From: Diacronema lutheri
Lineage: Eukaryota; Haptophyta; Pavlovophyceae; Pavlovales; Pavlovaceae
DNA: 64,000 nt
NCBI GenBank assembly: GCA_019448385.1
Contig: JAGTXO010000045.1
Coordinates: 187,501-251,500 of the forward strand
Direction: 5' to 3'
In this document: positions 35,501-45,514 of the stretch, piece by piece
Layout: every line of letters starts with the position of its first letter
Numbering within the stretch: position 1 is the stretch's first letter
Program-made: the position numbers and the translations under genes
The notes under the pieces: generated by a model
Told to the model about the DNA's origin: nothing
The model's input: only the letters and a program-made list of their open reading frames with translations
Databases searched by the model: none

Positions 35501-37842
35501 GACTCGGGCGCGCTCTCGTCATCGGGCTCGGGCGCGTTGTGCAGGCGCGCGAGCGCGCGCTCGACGGCCGCGGCGCCACTGCCGGGGGCGCGGCTCGCCG
35601 CGCGCACCGCGCGCCGCCAGGCCGGCGCGAACATGAGCGCCGACTCGAGCGCCGCGAGCGCGCGCGCCTCGCGCGCGTCGCTCGCGCCGAGGCGCGGCGG
35701 CACGCGCGCGGCGCCGCGCGGCGCGGTGCCTCGGAAGCGTGGGCTCAGCGTGTAGGCGAGGTGCTGCGGCACGCCGCGCGCCTCCGCGCGCGCGCGTCCG
35801 TCCTCGACCTCGCGCCGCGCCTTCGCGATCGCCGGCGTGGCGCGCGCGAGCCAGTCGGGGTCGGCGGGCAGGTGGATCACGACGAGAATCGGCGCCCAGT
35901 CCAGCCGCGGGTTCTTGTGACGGTCGGGCACGACCCACACGAGCAGCACCGTGCCCTCCGCGCCGCACGCCGCCTCGTAGATCCTGGGCTGCGAGCGCCA
36001 ATCGGGCCTGACGCGCAGCGCCCGCGCGTGGTCGATGGCGGCGGCGCGGTCGCCATTGAAGTGAACCGTCGTCACCTCGCCGTTGACGGACCGGCCGGAC
36101 CGCCAGCAGAACACCGCGTCCGCCGACCCGCCGGCGATGGCCGCGAGCGATTCGGGCGCGGCGAGCCGCGGCAAGCCCTCGAAGGCGGCAAAGTCCTCGT
36201 GCGCATTGTACACGCCGCCCCAGCCGTCGTGCGCGTACGCGCGCGCGGCCGCTCGTACCGCGCGCGGCTGGTTCTCCACGCCCGACGTCATGTGCCGTGT
36301 CGTCCCCGCGAAGCCGGGCTCGCCCAGCTCGGCCCGCACGACGGTACCGTACCCCGCGCCCTGCGTCGGGGCGGCGAGGTGGTGCATGCCCGCGCCGGTC
36401 ACGCCCTCCGTGCGCTGCCGCGTGACGATCGTGCCCGTCGCGTGCGCGAAAAGCGTGTCGACCACGGCGGGCGCGCGCCCGCTGTTCGCCCGCAGCCGCG
36501 CCCTACCCGCTTTTAGCTGCTCGGGGTCCTTGGCGTCGTACACGCGCGCGTCCGCGTCGCCCTCATCAGGCGCAGTGTAGACGCAGCGGCGTTCGAGCGG
36601 CGCCGAGCCACCGCCGTCCGCCGCCGCCGGCGAGGTTGGCGCCGCGCCCGCCGCCACCGCGCTCGTCGCCGCCGTGCCCGTCGCCACCGCCGCAGCCGCC
36701 GCGCCCGCGAGGTCGTCGTCCCCGTCCTCCGCGCCCTCCCCGTCGTCAGCGGTGGTGGCGTCGCCATCGTCCCCGTCGCCCTCGCCCCCGCCGAGGAGGC
36801 TGAATGGTCGGGGCCCCCACGCCGAGGCGGCGCGCCGCTGCGGCGCACGCGGCGGTGGCGCTCGCGACGGCGGCCTTGGCGCCGCCGCGCCGCGCGGCCT
36901 GGCCGCCGTCGACAGCGCGCGGCCTGCAGCGCCCGTGAGCGCGTCGAGCGCGGCCGTGCGTGCGATGCGGTCGTCGGGCGCGCGCAGCGCCGCCTCGACG
37001 GCCTGCAGCAGCCCGTCGGGCGCGGATCCGCCGACACTGGCATCGCACGCCTCGGCGAGCCGCGCGGCCTCGGCGAGCCGCGCGGCCTCGCGGGTGAACG
37101 GGCCGAAGCGCCTGGCGCGGTCGCCGAGCAGAGCGCCGATGGCGGCGCGGAGCGTGCGCGCGCGGGTCTCCTCGTACGCGGCCGTCGTGAGGCGCGCGAG
37201 GCGCGCGTCCAAAGCCTTCTTGATCTCGACAAGGACATTCGCGCGGCGGCCGTAGAGCGTCGATGCGCTCGCCGCGACCTCGGCCGCGACTGTTGCCGCG
37301 GCGAAGCAACACGCGGCCCCACTCTGCGGGGGCGCCTTGAAGGCATCGATGGGCGGCGCTGTTCTGCCGATGCGCTGCGCAAGCTTCTTGATGAGCACGC
37401 CGGCCGCCGTGGCGTACGCCGATTCGCCGTTGCCCAAGGTGCGCGAATCGGCGAGCAGGGCGAGCGCGGCGCCGGGCGGCGCGCCGCGCTGCGCGGGCGG
37501 CGCGAGGAGCAGGTACGCCGCCGTCCAGTGCGCGAGGCCGCTGGACGCGCGGAGGCAGAACGGTAGCACGACCACGAGCACCTGCCCAAACCGGTCCGCA
37601 TCCGCGCATGCTTTGCGCAGGTTGCGCAGCGCCACCTTGAGCGCATGCTGCGAGCACCCCGTGTCGCCCACCCTAACCCTGCTCGTGCCGAAATCCGCGT
37701 AACGCAGCAGGGCGATGAGGCAAGTGGATGGGACCACGTGGGGGTGGGTATCTCCCGGCGACAGAATGGTGCTGAGGGCCAGCGAGAAACTGTCCGAGCC
37801 GCCCCGCCCGCCGGGCAAAGCGTCCTTCACGGAGTCCTCCAT
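18946..37842 (-). CDS. Giant Fanzor polyprotein: C48 protease - C48 protease - YqaJ exonuclease - chromodomain - Fanzor nuclease
   Basis: Three exons (37842-34165, 34031-20802, 20673-18946) encode about 6,211 residues. Introns of 133 bp (donor GTAGGC) and 128 bp (donor GTGCGC), both ending GCGCAG, are phase 0. The second rejoins PLRTHN with VPRNVRL inside the Fanzor part. Domain order: C48 protease A (about 20-200; H105, D132, Q173, C178); unrecognised folded block (about 420-715); predicted membrane helix near 1095-1125; low-complexity regions; C48 protease B (about 2,450-2,620; H2508, D2531, Q2572, C2577); poly-Ala and unrecognised blocks; YqaJ nuclease (about 3,970-4,160); Pro-rich linker; chromodomain (about 5,200-5,257); Fanzor (about 5,350-6,211). 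The combination looks like a large transposable element product, perhaps self-processed. A CTGCAG directly before the ATG means an upstream exon is possible. Terminal repeats were not found. Confidence 0.8.
21935..22115 (-). other. Chromodomain within the polyprotein
   Basis: The frame reads TYEVEAVVDERRKAGKKLTF, then EFRIRWRGYDESADTWEPEA and NVSSDLVAQF. This has the chromodomain pattern of an initial aromatic YEVE, the F.I.W.GY core with the second and third cage aromatics, the TWEPE turn and a C-terminal helix. Chromodomains bind methylated lysine, mostly on histone H3. In chromoviral integrases they bias insertion toward heterochromatin, so a targeting role is inferred. Confidence 0.88.
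25230..25800 (-). other. YqaJ-type viral recombinase exonuclease domain within the polyprotein
   Basis: The domain opens with RSPRWHDERWEEVTGSKVGD and has a GILGEAVALRKLAAAYG helix. It then shows the PD-(D/E)xK core: FSPDGL (D4067) followed by VEVKTL (E4082, K4084). RDQLQLGMHVLGVRKALYVQ is the Gln-rich C-terminal motif of the family. YqaJ/lambda-Exo enzymes degrade one DNA strand from a double-stranded end and work with a single-strand annealing protein. No annealing protein is recognised in the window. Confidence 0.82.
29494..29590. repeat. (GGC)n repeat encoding poly-Ala in the polyprotein
   Basis: About 30 GGC/GCC units encode a run of roughly 30 Ala between C48 protease B and the next block. 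The frame stays open for any triplet copy-number change. Confidence 0.9.
29930..30560 (-). other. C48/Ulp1-like cysteine protease B within the polyprotein
   Basis: The catalytic order is His (SGHFTALRL, codon 30186-30188), Asp (AVLVDTLASP, 30117-30119), Gln (29994-29996) and Cys (29979-29981) in AAQRGATCGLAIVG. This is the H-D-Q-C arrangement of the Ulp1/SENP clan, with the helix after the Cys preserved. Ulp1 relatives cleave SUMO or, in adenoviruses and polintons, process viral polyproteins. Here processing of the giant protein is an inference. Confidence 0.75.
30690..30950 (-). repeat. Tandem protein repeat, about five copies of an 18-20 residue unit
   Basis: The unit reads approximately ASAFAPAADGVFPAPL at the protein level, with matching DNA-level repeats. 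It lies just N-terminal to protease B and looks like a flexible linker. Confidence 0.8.
37240..37790 (-). other. C48/Ulp1-like cysteine protease A at the N-terminus of the polyprotein
   Basis: From the start codon at 37842, the domain shows VVVLPFCL followed by GLAHWTAAYLLL (H105), ALALLADSRTLG (D132) and APPQSGAACCFAAATVA (Q173, C178; C179 adjacent). The order is H-D-Q-C as in Ulp1, and the Gln-to-Cys spacing of five is the same as in protease B. The HW pair is typical of Ulp1. The two domains look like diverged duplicates. Confidence 0.75.
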
Positions 37843-40464
37843 CTGCAGACTGTGGGCACGTCAGTGTCCGGATGGCGGCCCGGATGATACTTGGGAGAAT
37901 TTACATGATGCCCTGGAGAATGCCCCGCTCTCCCACAACCAGGACCCGCCAGCGCGCCGAGCCTACTCGTTTGCCCGCGCCGCCTCTCTTTGCGCGCCCG
38001 AGCGCGGCCTCCGAGCGCGGCCAACGTCCTCCGGGGGCGTGCATCGTGGCTGCTCGGAGGGGCTGCGACGCGGCGAAAGCTCGCTGCGCGGCCGCAACGT
38101 GAGCGCGCGCGCGCGGCCGCGCGCCGGCCTGCGCTGCTCTGCACGGCCGCGCGCCGGCCTGCGCAGCCTCGTCGCGCAGCGTGAGCGCGAGCGCGCGCGC
38201 GGTGAGCTCGGCGGATGGGTGCGCGGCGGCGTTGGCGGCGGGTGCGGCGGCAGGCTGGGCGGCGGGTTTGGACGGAGAGTGTCGGGGAAGAACGGGGCGC
38301 ATCCTGGTTGGGAGTTGGACGGCGCCCACCACGCGCTGGCGGATCCTGGTTGCCACCACCACCAAACCCCCCCCCCCCCCCCCCCGGAGACGAGGACCAG
38401 GGGCATGGCCGACTCGCTGCGCCGCACAGCGCGCGGCGCGCGGCATGCTGCGCGACCTCAGGCACATCCAGCCGCGCTCCGCGCACGCAACGCGCGCAAT
38501 GCCGCGTTGCACTGCAGATGTGCACGTGCGGCTCTCACGCGCACTGTGTTGCACGAACGGCATCACGCCACCGAGCTGCGTCCGGACCACGCGCCGCGCG
38601 CAGGCGACCACACAGGGGCGCGCCGCGCCGCGCGTGCGCGCCCTCGCAACCGTTGCAGCACGCTCTGCCTTGCACTGCGCCGAGCCGCCGCGCGCTGTGC
38701 GCGTGCATGCAGGGCGCACGCGTGCGACGAAGCGCGCGCGCGGCGAGGCGCGCGGGCGGCTCGCTGCGCGGGCGGCAACGCGCCAAGCTGCGCCCAGACC
38801 AGGCGCGCGCCCGCGAGTGCCACCGGGACGCACTGCCCCCGCCGGGGTCGCCGCGCGCTCTGTGTGTGCGCTCGCGCGCTGCGAGCGCGGCGGAACGTTC
38901 GTGCATGGCGCGAAGAGCGCGGCACCCGAAGACGGCTGCCCCGAGCCCGCGCCGGGTGGCAGCGAGCGGCGGCACCTCCTCGGCGAGCCCGCCCCGCGCC
39001 TTCCCCTCCACGTGGCGTTTTGAGGCAGACGGACACGCGCCCACACTGCGACTGGGCACGCTGCTCGAGGCAGACACGCACCCAACGCGCGCGCACCACG
39101 CGCCCGCGTCGGCGGGCCGGTGTGAACGAGCGAGAGCTCGGTGTCGCCAACGGGGGCACGGGCGCGAGTTCGGTCCGCCTCTCGACGGACGCAGGCGACG
39201 CTGCCGGGAACTTCCCCGACGCCTGCACATCCAGGGCTTCGAGGTACAGAGCTGGGCAACAGTGCCGCTCGTCACCGATGAGGCGGCCAAGCTTGCTATC
39301 CTTGCTGCCCTCGGCTCCACCAAACAGCCGGGCGACCCAACGGTTCGTGATCGCCTGGCCGCCAGGTGCGAACCGCGTTCATGCAGGCGCTTCGCCCGCA
39401 TTCTCCGCCCCGCTGCGGACGTCCGCCTGCCGGCCGCGAACACGGCCGGTGCGCGCTGCCGCCTGGCCCAACACGAAAACGCGCCCGCCCCCGAGGCCGC
39501 AGGTCCTACCTGCCCAAGCGCAGCCCAACGGCACGCAGACAGCCCGCCTTGGCAACCGACTCGTGCGCGAGCGCTCCGCCCTCCACAAGAGCCTGCCCCA
39601 CGCCACCGCCGACGCGGAGCCAGCGCAGCCGACGCCCCTCCGCGACGCTCGCGCCGCAAGGCGCAAGGGCCCCGGCGAGACGGCGTCAACCAAGCCCGCC
39701 GCTGGCACAGCGCCGGCACCCGGAGCCCACCCCAAGCCCGCACGCCTCGCCCCCCCCCCCCCCCCCCCCCCCCCCCCCGATCGGCGGACCGATTGCGTTT
39801 TGGTGCGCCAGGCTCAAAGCGCCATCGCAGTGGCGGGCCCGCAGACGCAGACGCTGACATGCCCAACGCTGGGCACTGAGGCCGCAGGCCGGCCCTCCTG
39901 GACCTGGCGGGCGAGCTGCCCGCGCAGCGGCCACGCGAGCCTCGCACTGACCGTGGCGGTCGCTGCCACCGTGATAGCTGCGGGTGCGGCGGCCTTGGCC
40001 CCAACCCCATCATCCGTCTTCATCCCCGCCCTGCTCGCGCTCGCGGCCTACGTCGGCAATCCCTGCACCGGGATCCGCCCCGCGAAGTCCACACAAGACT
40101 TATCCGTGCTGCACGCCAGCCGCGCGCGCCGACGCGCGCCGCTCCCACACGCTCACCTCCGTTTCCGCGGGCGGCCCAACGCGCCCCCCCCCCCCCCCCC
40201 CCCCCACCCCCCCCCCCCCCCCCCCCCCCCCCCGGCAGGCGGCCATCGAGCCGCATTAGCACACCCGCCCGGGGCCTCCCGCCGCACCCGCAGCGGCTCG
40301 GCGCCTTGAATCCTCCCGTCCCCTGGGGTGAGGCCTTCAACCCGGGCCCAGCGCGCTCCGACTGCCTCACGCGCGCCAGCGCCAACCTCGGCGGCATGGT
40401 AGGCCCCGAGCGAAAAGCCGCACTTCTCGCCGTCCTCGTCAGGCGCAAGTACGTTATCCTGCTC
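37843..40464. other. Degenerate region upstream of the polyprotein, possible plus-strand retroelement remains
   Basis: No intact gene is seen. Three plus-strand poly-C tracts (about 38,367, 39,751 and 40,183) suggest plus-strand introns or slippage tracts. Short plus-strand segments look coding but sit in different frames: DDTWENLHDALENAPLSH near 37,885, IQGFEVQSWATVPLVTDEAA near 39,230, and LGNRLVRERSALHKSLPH near 39,550. The 5' regulatory sequence of the Fanzor polyprotein gene must also lie here. Confidence 0.4.
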
Positions 40465-40575
40465 CTACTGCCGACGCGGTTCCCGCGCGCGCGGACTACT
40501 ACGCCGGGCAGATCGCCGCAGACGCACGTAAGTGCACACGTGCGGACAAGGCGCACACGCTCGACGTCCAGTTAG
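40306..40575 (+). pseudogene. Possible truncated non-LTR retrotransposon ORF2 start
   Basis: The frame reads WGEAFNPGPARSD, then ASANLGGMVGPERKAALLAV and KYVILLLLPT before it degenerates. A GEA.NPGP-type segment followed by N.GG...(K/R)...L......D/Y.ILLL is how many LINE ORF2 products lead into an APE-type endonuclease. No endonuclease catalytic motif or reverse transcriptase follows, so at most this is a short fragment. It overlaps the 3' exon of the minus-strand USP gene. Confidence 0.25.
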
Positions 40576-40772
40576 CGCGCCACTGGTCACATTTAAGCGT
40601 CCGTGCTCGCCCACAGCGTCGCCATCCACAAGATGCGCGCTGGAGCCATCCAAGCAGGGCTCTGCCTGCTCGGCTTCCGCAAGGCAATTTGGGCCGCGGA
40701 CAGCGGGCAGCGGACGGCGTGCGCGTGCGAGGTGCGAAAGGAGGAAGAAGGTAGGGAGAGTGGTGTGTGTGT

Positions 40773-40805
<33 letters not shown>

Positions 40806-42228
40806 CGGCCGCCGGAGACGAGGACGCACTCACCGCTGTTGGCAATGCGCGCGTCACGGAGACAACTTGGCGGGCCTCGCGCGCAGCTGGGCCGATCGCC
40901 GCCGTAGAGATGTCTGCAGCCGTCTCCGCGATGCCGATCGTCGCATCTGTTGGCACCGCTGCCATCTGCCGCACCCGCGGCCAGGCTGCCGGCAAGGTCG
41001 GCGCGTCGGGCTCCGAGCTCGGCCACGCAGGCGATGCGGCCGACGGCGGTGACGCTGAGCCCGGCGCCGGGTCCAACGGCTCCACGTCGAGCCGGCTGTG
41101 AACGAGCATGCTCGCACCACTTGCCCACGCCAGCGCGTCGGACTCAGGCACGTTGTAGATCTGCGCGGGCAACGCGCGTGCGTGCGGCAGGCGCGCGCGC
41201 GAGCTTTCAGGCCACGCGCGCGTGCCGCGCGGGAGGACGGGGCGGTTGCGGCTGCGCTCGACCGCCGGTCGCGGCACCGAGCGACCGTGCGCGCCGCCGC
41301 ACGTTGTAGTCGTCGCACGGAAGCCAAGCCTCGTTGCGGAGCACGATGGCGACAAGGTGCCCGCTCATCGGCCCCTCGCCCACGTGCACCACGCCGGCGA
41401 CGAGGAGGTGGTCGCGCCCGCCGAGTAGCAGCCGCGGCGCGCACACGAGCGCGCGGTTGTTCTTGCACTGCGGGCCATTGCCGCGCGTCGTGCGCGGCGC
41501 CTCGACAGCGATGCTGGCTGGCGTGAGCACGCCCGAGTGGCCCGCGTTCGTGTGGCGATCCCGCGGCGGCCCAGCGGCGCACCCCAGAGCGTGTGCAAGC
41601 GCGCGCGCCGCATCGCCGCCGACGCTGACGAGTACGGCGATGCCCTCGCCGGACTCTGAAGGCACGGCGATCTGCTCGAGCACTGGCCCGACGCGTGTGT
41701 CGGCTCCGAAGGCCGCAGCGAGCCCGGGCACTCGGCCGAGTAGCAACCGGAAGAACTCAGCGGCATCCTGCGGCGTCCTTCGCGCGCCACGGCCCGAGAT
41801 GACGTCGATGACGGACACAAGACACAGCCGTGTCGGCGCCTTGGTGTCCTCGATCAGCGTGCCAAAGTCCCGAAAACGCGCCCTCTCGACGCTGTTGGCA
41901 CGGCGCGAAGCGGAGCGAAGCATCGCACGGAGCACGTTCAGGGCGAAGAGCGATTGCATAAGGACGTCGTGTAGCACGCGTTGCCCTCGTTCTTCGCGCC
42001 TGCGCCGCGCCGCGCAGCGCCGGGTGTGCGGGGTGCGCACGCACGGTTTGCGGCGGGGTGGAGGGAGGCTGGCTGGGCGCGCGCCGAGCCCGGCAAGCCG
42101 TGCAGGCGCTCACCACGCGGCACGCCGGGCACTCTCACCGGCCACATCGGGCCGTCAAACGCGTCTTCCACAGGCTGCCGACCGACGACGTAAAACTTGC
42201 TCAAGGCGCTGCGCCGTGCGCGCGCCAT
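40465..42228 (-). pseudogene. USP-family ubiquitin C-terminal hydrolase-like gene with a 1-nt frameshift at the Cys box
   Basis: Exons are 42228-42114, 41999-41303, 41160-40834 and 40665 to about 40465. Joining exons 1 and 2 gives VPRGAKNEGNACYTTS, the USP Cys box (Cys codon 41974-41976). Immediately after it the frame changes by one base (at about 41959/41960) into MQSLFALNVLRAML, which is exactly where the family's VLQSLF should follow. The rest is intact: PQDAAEFFRLLLG, the His box VHVGEGPMSGHLVAIVLRN, WLPCDDYN, then after a 142-bp intron ALAWASGASMLVHSR, matching the final aY.L.Y.r strand. USPs remove ubiquitin; mobile elements sometimes carry deubiquitinases. Either a pseudogene or a sequencing error. 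The last exon's frame overlaps other signals, so the 3' end is uncertain. Confidence 0.7.
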
Positions 42229-43499
42229 GCGCGCGCTGTTGCGGGCTGCGCAGCAGGGACGACGGGGGAATTGGCGAGCGAGGGTTGGGCGCAGATCAGC
42301 GTGGTGGCGCGGCAAGACGAGCGCGCGCCGGGCGCCTGGCGCGGAGGCGCCCCGCGCGAGGACGCGAGCCGCTTCTCGCACCGGACGGGCGCCCACGCGC
42401 AAGCCGGCTTTCGAGGGCTGGTGGATGGTGGCAGATGCCGAAACGGACACATGGAATGATGCGTCGGCGGCGCGAGCGCGGGACGATCTTGCCCGGGCAA
42501 TTGTGCGCACGCTGCCAGCGCGCGTATGCGTGCGCATGCAGCGGGCGGCGCGCACGTTGCGCGTGACGGGGCGCCGAGCGGCACACCGGCGGGGACGCGC
42601 TCGCCGCTGCCGTGGCATCGTACGCTGCCTGCGTGCTGGCCCGCACGCACGTTGCCGGCGCGAGGGGACGGCGAGTGCGCCTCGGCCGAACAGGCGCGAA
42701 CGTTACGCCCGAGCGCGTGGCTGGGCCCCGCCGACTGCACGCAGCGCCGGCCCAGGCGCGCACCCGCCCGACGCGGATTTGGACGACGCATCGACCGGCA
42801 CGCCGAGCGTCTGCGCCCGCCTCGCGGCCGGTCGCGCCGGCCCCTCTTCGGCCCGAGGCCGCACGTGCGCCGCGCGCCGCTTCGGCGCGCGGCGCGGCGC
42901 TCCCGGAACGCGCATGGCACACGCGCGGTGCGCGGGCACGCCCGCAGCGCGCCATTCCAGCGCGAGCAGTTCGGCAAGCTTGCAGCGCGCGAGCAGCCGG
43001 GCATGTGCCGCGGACACACAGTTCGCTGTGTGCGCCGGCCGCGACGACACGGCGTAGCGGCGCGAGGCTGGCCGCCGGGGCCACGGGCGTCATCGTGGCG
43101 CGACGCCATGGCATGAGTAACAAATCCATGCCGAACGCGCTGTACGGCCACGGCGTGTCGGATCCGCCCCGCAGCCAGGACCGCATTTTCGCCCGGCCGC
43201 GCAGCGGACCACGGCGCGTTGTGCGCGCCCGGCGCGAGTGGTGCGAGTGGCGGGCCAAGCCGCGTCGCCCACGGAGCCCGCCCCCGGCTCGGCGGCACCG
43301 CTACCGCTTGCTCGCCGGGCCACGCACCGCCGTCGCCGCCGCTGCGCGCTTGCCCAGCTTGCCGGCAGGCGGCGGCGGCGGCGGCGGCTGCGGTTGCGGC
43401 AGCGGCGCGAGCGCGACGCCGGACGGCGGCAGCGCCGACGGCACGCGCGCGGCGGCGACCCACGCGGCGGCGGGCAGCGCGCCGGCTTGAGGCCCCTGC
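42229..43499. other. Degenerate stretch between helicase and USP remains
   Basis: No intact gene. Minus-strand fragments that look coding occur in alternating frames: PWPYSAFGMDLLLMPWRRAT near 43,120 and HARLLARCKLAELLALEWRA near 42,990. Both are consistent with decayed sequence of the same element as the helicase. Confidence 0.4.
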
Positions 43500-45385
43500 G
43501 CGCCCTAGAAGGGCGCGCAGGTACGCGGGCCAGTCGCGCGGCGCGCGGTGTTGGCGAGCACCCGCCGGCTGCGTGTCGGCCGCGAGCGGCGCGACGGGCG
43601 TCGCGCCGGCGGGTGCTGGGCAGCACCGCGCGCCGGCGTCGCGCCCGCCGCCAGCGCGCCGCCCGCCGCCGGCGCCGCGCGCGCCGTCCGAGCCGCGCCC
43701 GCCGCGCCCGCCGCCACCGCGCGCCGCCGCCGCGCATTCGCGCGCGGCGGCGACGGCGGCCGCGGCGAATGCCGCCGCCGCCGCCGCCGCCTCGCCACCG
43801 CTGACCGCGCGGAGCACCTCTTTGAAGACGACGGTGCGCGTCACATGGTCCGGGCCAAGCGCAAAGCGGATGCGCGACGCGTGCCCGACGCGCGAAGCGG
43901 CCACGTAGAGCTGGCCGTGCGTGAAGCACGGCTCGGCGAGCCACACGCCCGCGCACCCGAGCGCTTGACCCTGCGCCTTGTTACGCCGGCCGCACCGGGA
44001 ACTGGCGGTGCAGCCATGCAAACGCGAACGTGCCCTCGTCGGGCGAGTGGTGGTCGATGCGCGCGATGAGCACGGTGCTGTCGCGCCCGGCGGCCGCGCC
44101 GGGTCGCGCGCACTCGAGCAGCCGGCCGCCGGCGCGCACGCCGCGCACGACCAGCCGCGTGCCGCTGCACAGCCCCTCGCCGAGCGAGAGGAGGCGAGTG
44201 GCTACGAGCTCCGCCGGGTAGGCCGAGACGCCTCGGGCAGCTGCACGGGATCGAGCGGGAATGCGCCGGGCATGGCCCCCGCAGGCGGCACCGCCGCGGG
44301 AAAGGCGCCGTCGCCGAGGCTGCGCGGCAGCTTCGCCCACTCGCCCGCGCCGAGCGCGTCGCCCGTGTCGCGCGCCGCGTTCGAGGCGCGAGAGTTCTCG
44401 ACCAAGGCGTACGGCCGATCGTGCTGCCACGATGCCGAGTACTCGAGGCAGGAGCGCACGATCTGCGCGCGCGAGCCGCGCCGCACCACCGGCAAGCACT
44501 GGCAAAAGTCGCCGGCGAGCAGCAACGTCTTGCCGCCGAAGCGCTCGTCGACGCCCGTCACGTCGCGCAAACACCGATCGAGCGAGTCGAGGCGGCCCCG
44601 CTTCTGCATCGGCGCCTCGTCCCCCACGATCATTCGCCGCGGCGGCCACGGAGCGCCCGCGCTCGGAGCGCGGCACGCCATTGAACGGCTTGCCCGTCCG
44701 AGTCGGCGCCGACGGGCACCTTGAAGGTCGAGTGGAAGGTGCGGCCGTCGGGCAGCAGCGTGGCGGCGACGCCCGAGGACGCGCACACGACGACCGCGTG
44801 CCCATCCGCGCGCACGGCGGCGATGATGGCGCGCTCGACGAACGTCTTGCCCGTGCCGCCCGGCGCGTCGCAAAAGTGCAGCCGGTCGCCCACGCCGCGC
44901 AGCGCCGAGTCGACGACCGCGCCGTGGAGCGCGCGCTGCTGGCCGGTCTCGGCCATCGCCGCGCGCGCCGCCGCCGCGCTCGCAGCCTGCTCGGCGCGAT
45001 CGTAGCCCTGCGCGCGCGCGAGCTCGCGCCCGCCCGGCCCGGCCGGCGCGCGCGCCGTGCGCAGACCGGCCACCGCCGCGAGCGCCGCCGCGCGCTCGCG
45101 CTCGTCGGGCACGTACAGCCCCGTGGAGTCGAACGTGTCGGCCCAGGCGGCCACGCTGTACGAGGCGAAGGCGTCCGAGCCGGGCTGCGGCCGCTGCTCG
45201 GCGCGCTTCGGGAGCATGACCCCGCACACGTTCCACTTGGTGCCAAACATCGAGCCCGTGAGCCCCGTGTAGACGCAGTCGAGCTGCGTGGCGATGGCGC
45301 AGACGTCCTCGTGCCGGATCTCGTCGACCGGTTCGCCATCCGTGGCGTCCAGGATGGCGACTGCGCCCGGGCCGTGACGCCGCGG
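43500..45385 (-). pseudogene. PIF1-like helicase, fragmented by frameshifts
   Basis: Helicase motifs appear in correct order but in three frames. Frame 1 (45,385-44,690): TDGEPVDEIRHEDVCAIATQ, FGTKWNVCGVML, CDAPGGTGKTFVERAI (Walker A) and CASSGVAATLLPDGRTFHST. Frame 2 (44,640-44,260): MIVGDEAPMQKRG (Walker B, DEAPM) and LLLAGDFCQCLPVV. Frame 3 (44,220-43,984): LGEGLCSGTRLVVRG and WLHRQFPV. Back in frame 2 (43,975 on): NKAQGQALGCAGVWL and FTHGQLYVAASRVG. The motif spacing leaves no room for introns, so at least three indels are present. PIF1-type helicases are carried by Helitrons and other eukaryotic elements; no Rep/HUH motif is seen. N-terminal parts are missing, and the region abuts the palindromic element at 45,515. 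Confidence 0.75.
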
Positions 45386-45514
45386 CGTCGTTCGGCTGCG
45401 TCACGGAGGAGCGCCATCCGTGCGCCACGGAGGAGCGGCAGGACCACGACGCGGCGTGACGCTGGACGACGCCATGCTGTCGAGGCGCCATGCTGTCGAG
45501 CCGCCATGCTCCGA

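Noticed and set aside
40306-40420. 2A ribosome-skipping peptide suggested by NPGP
   Set aside because: The upstream residues (GEAF) lack the D-x-E-x consensus of 2A peptides; the retroelement lead-in reading fits better.
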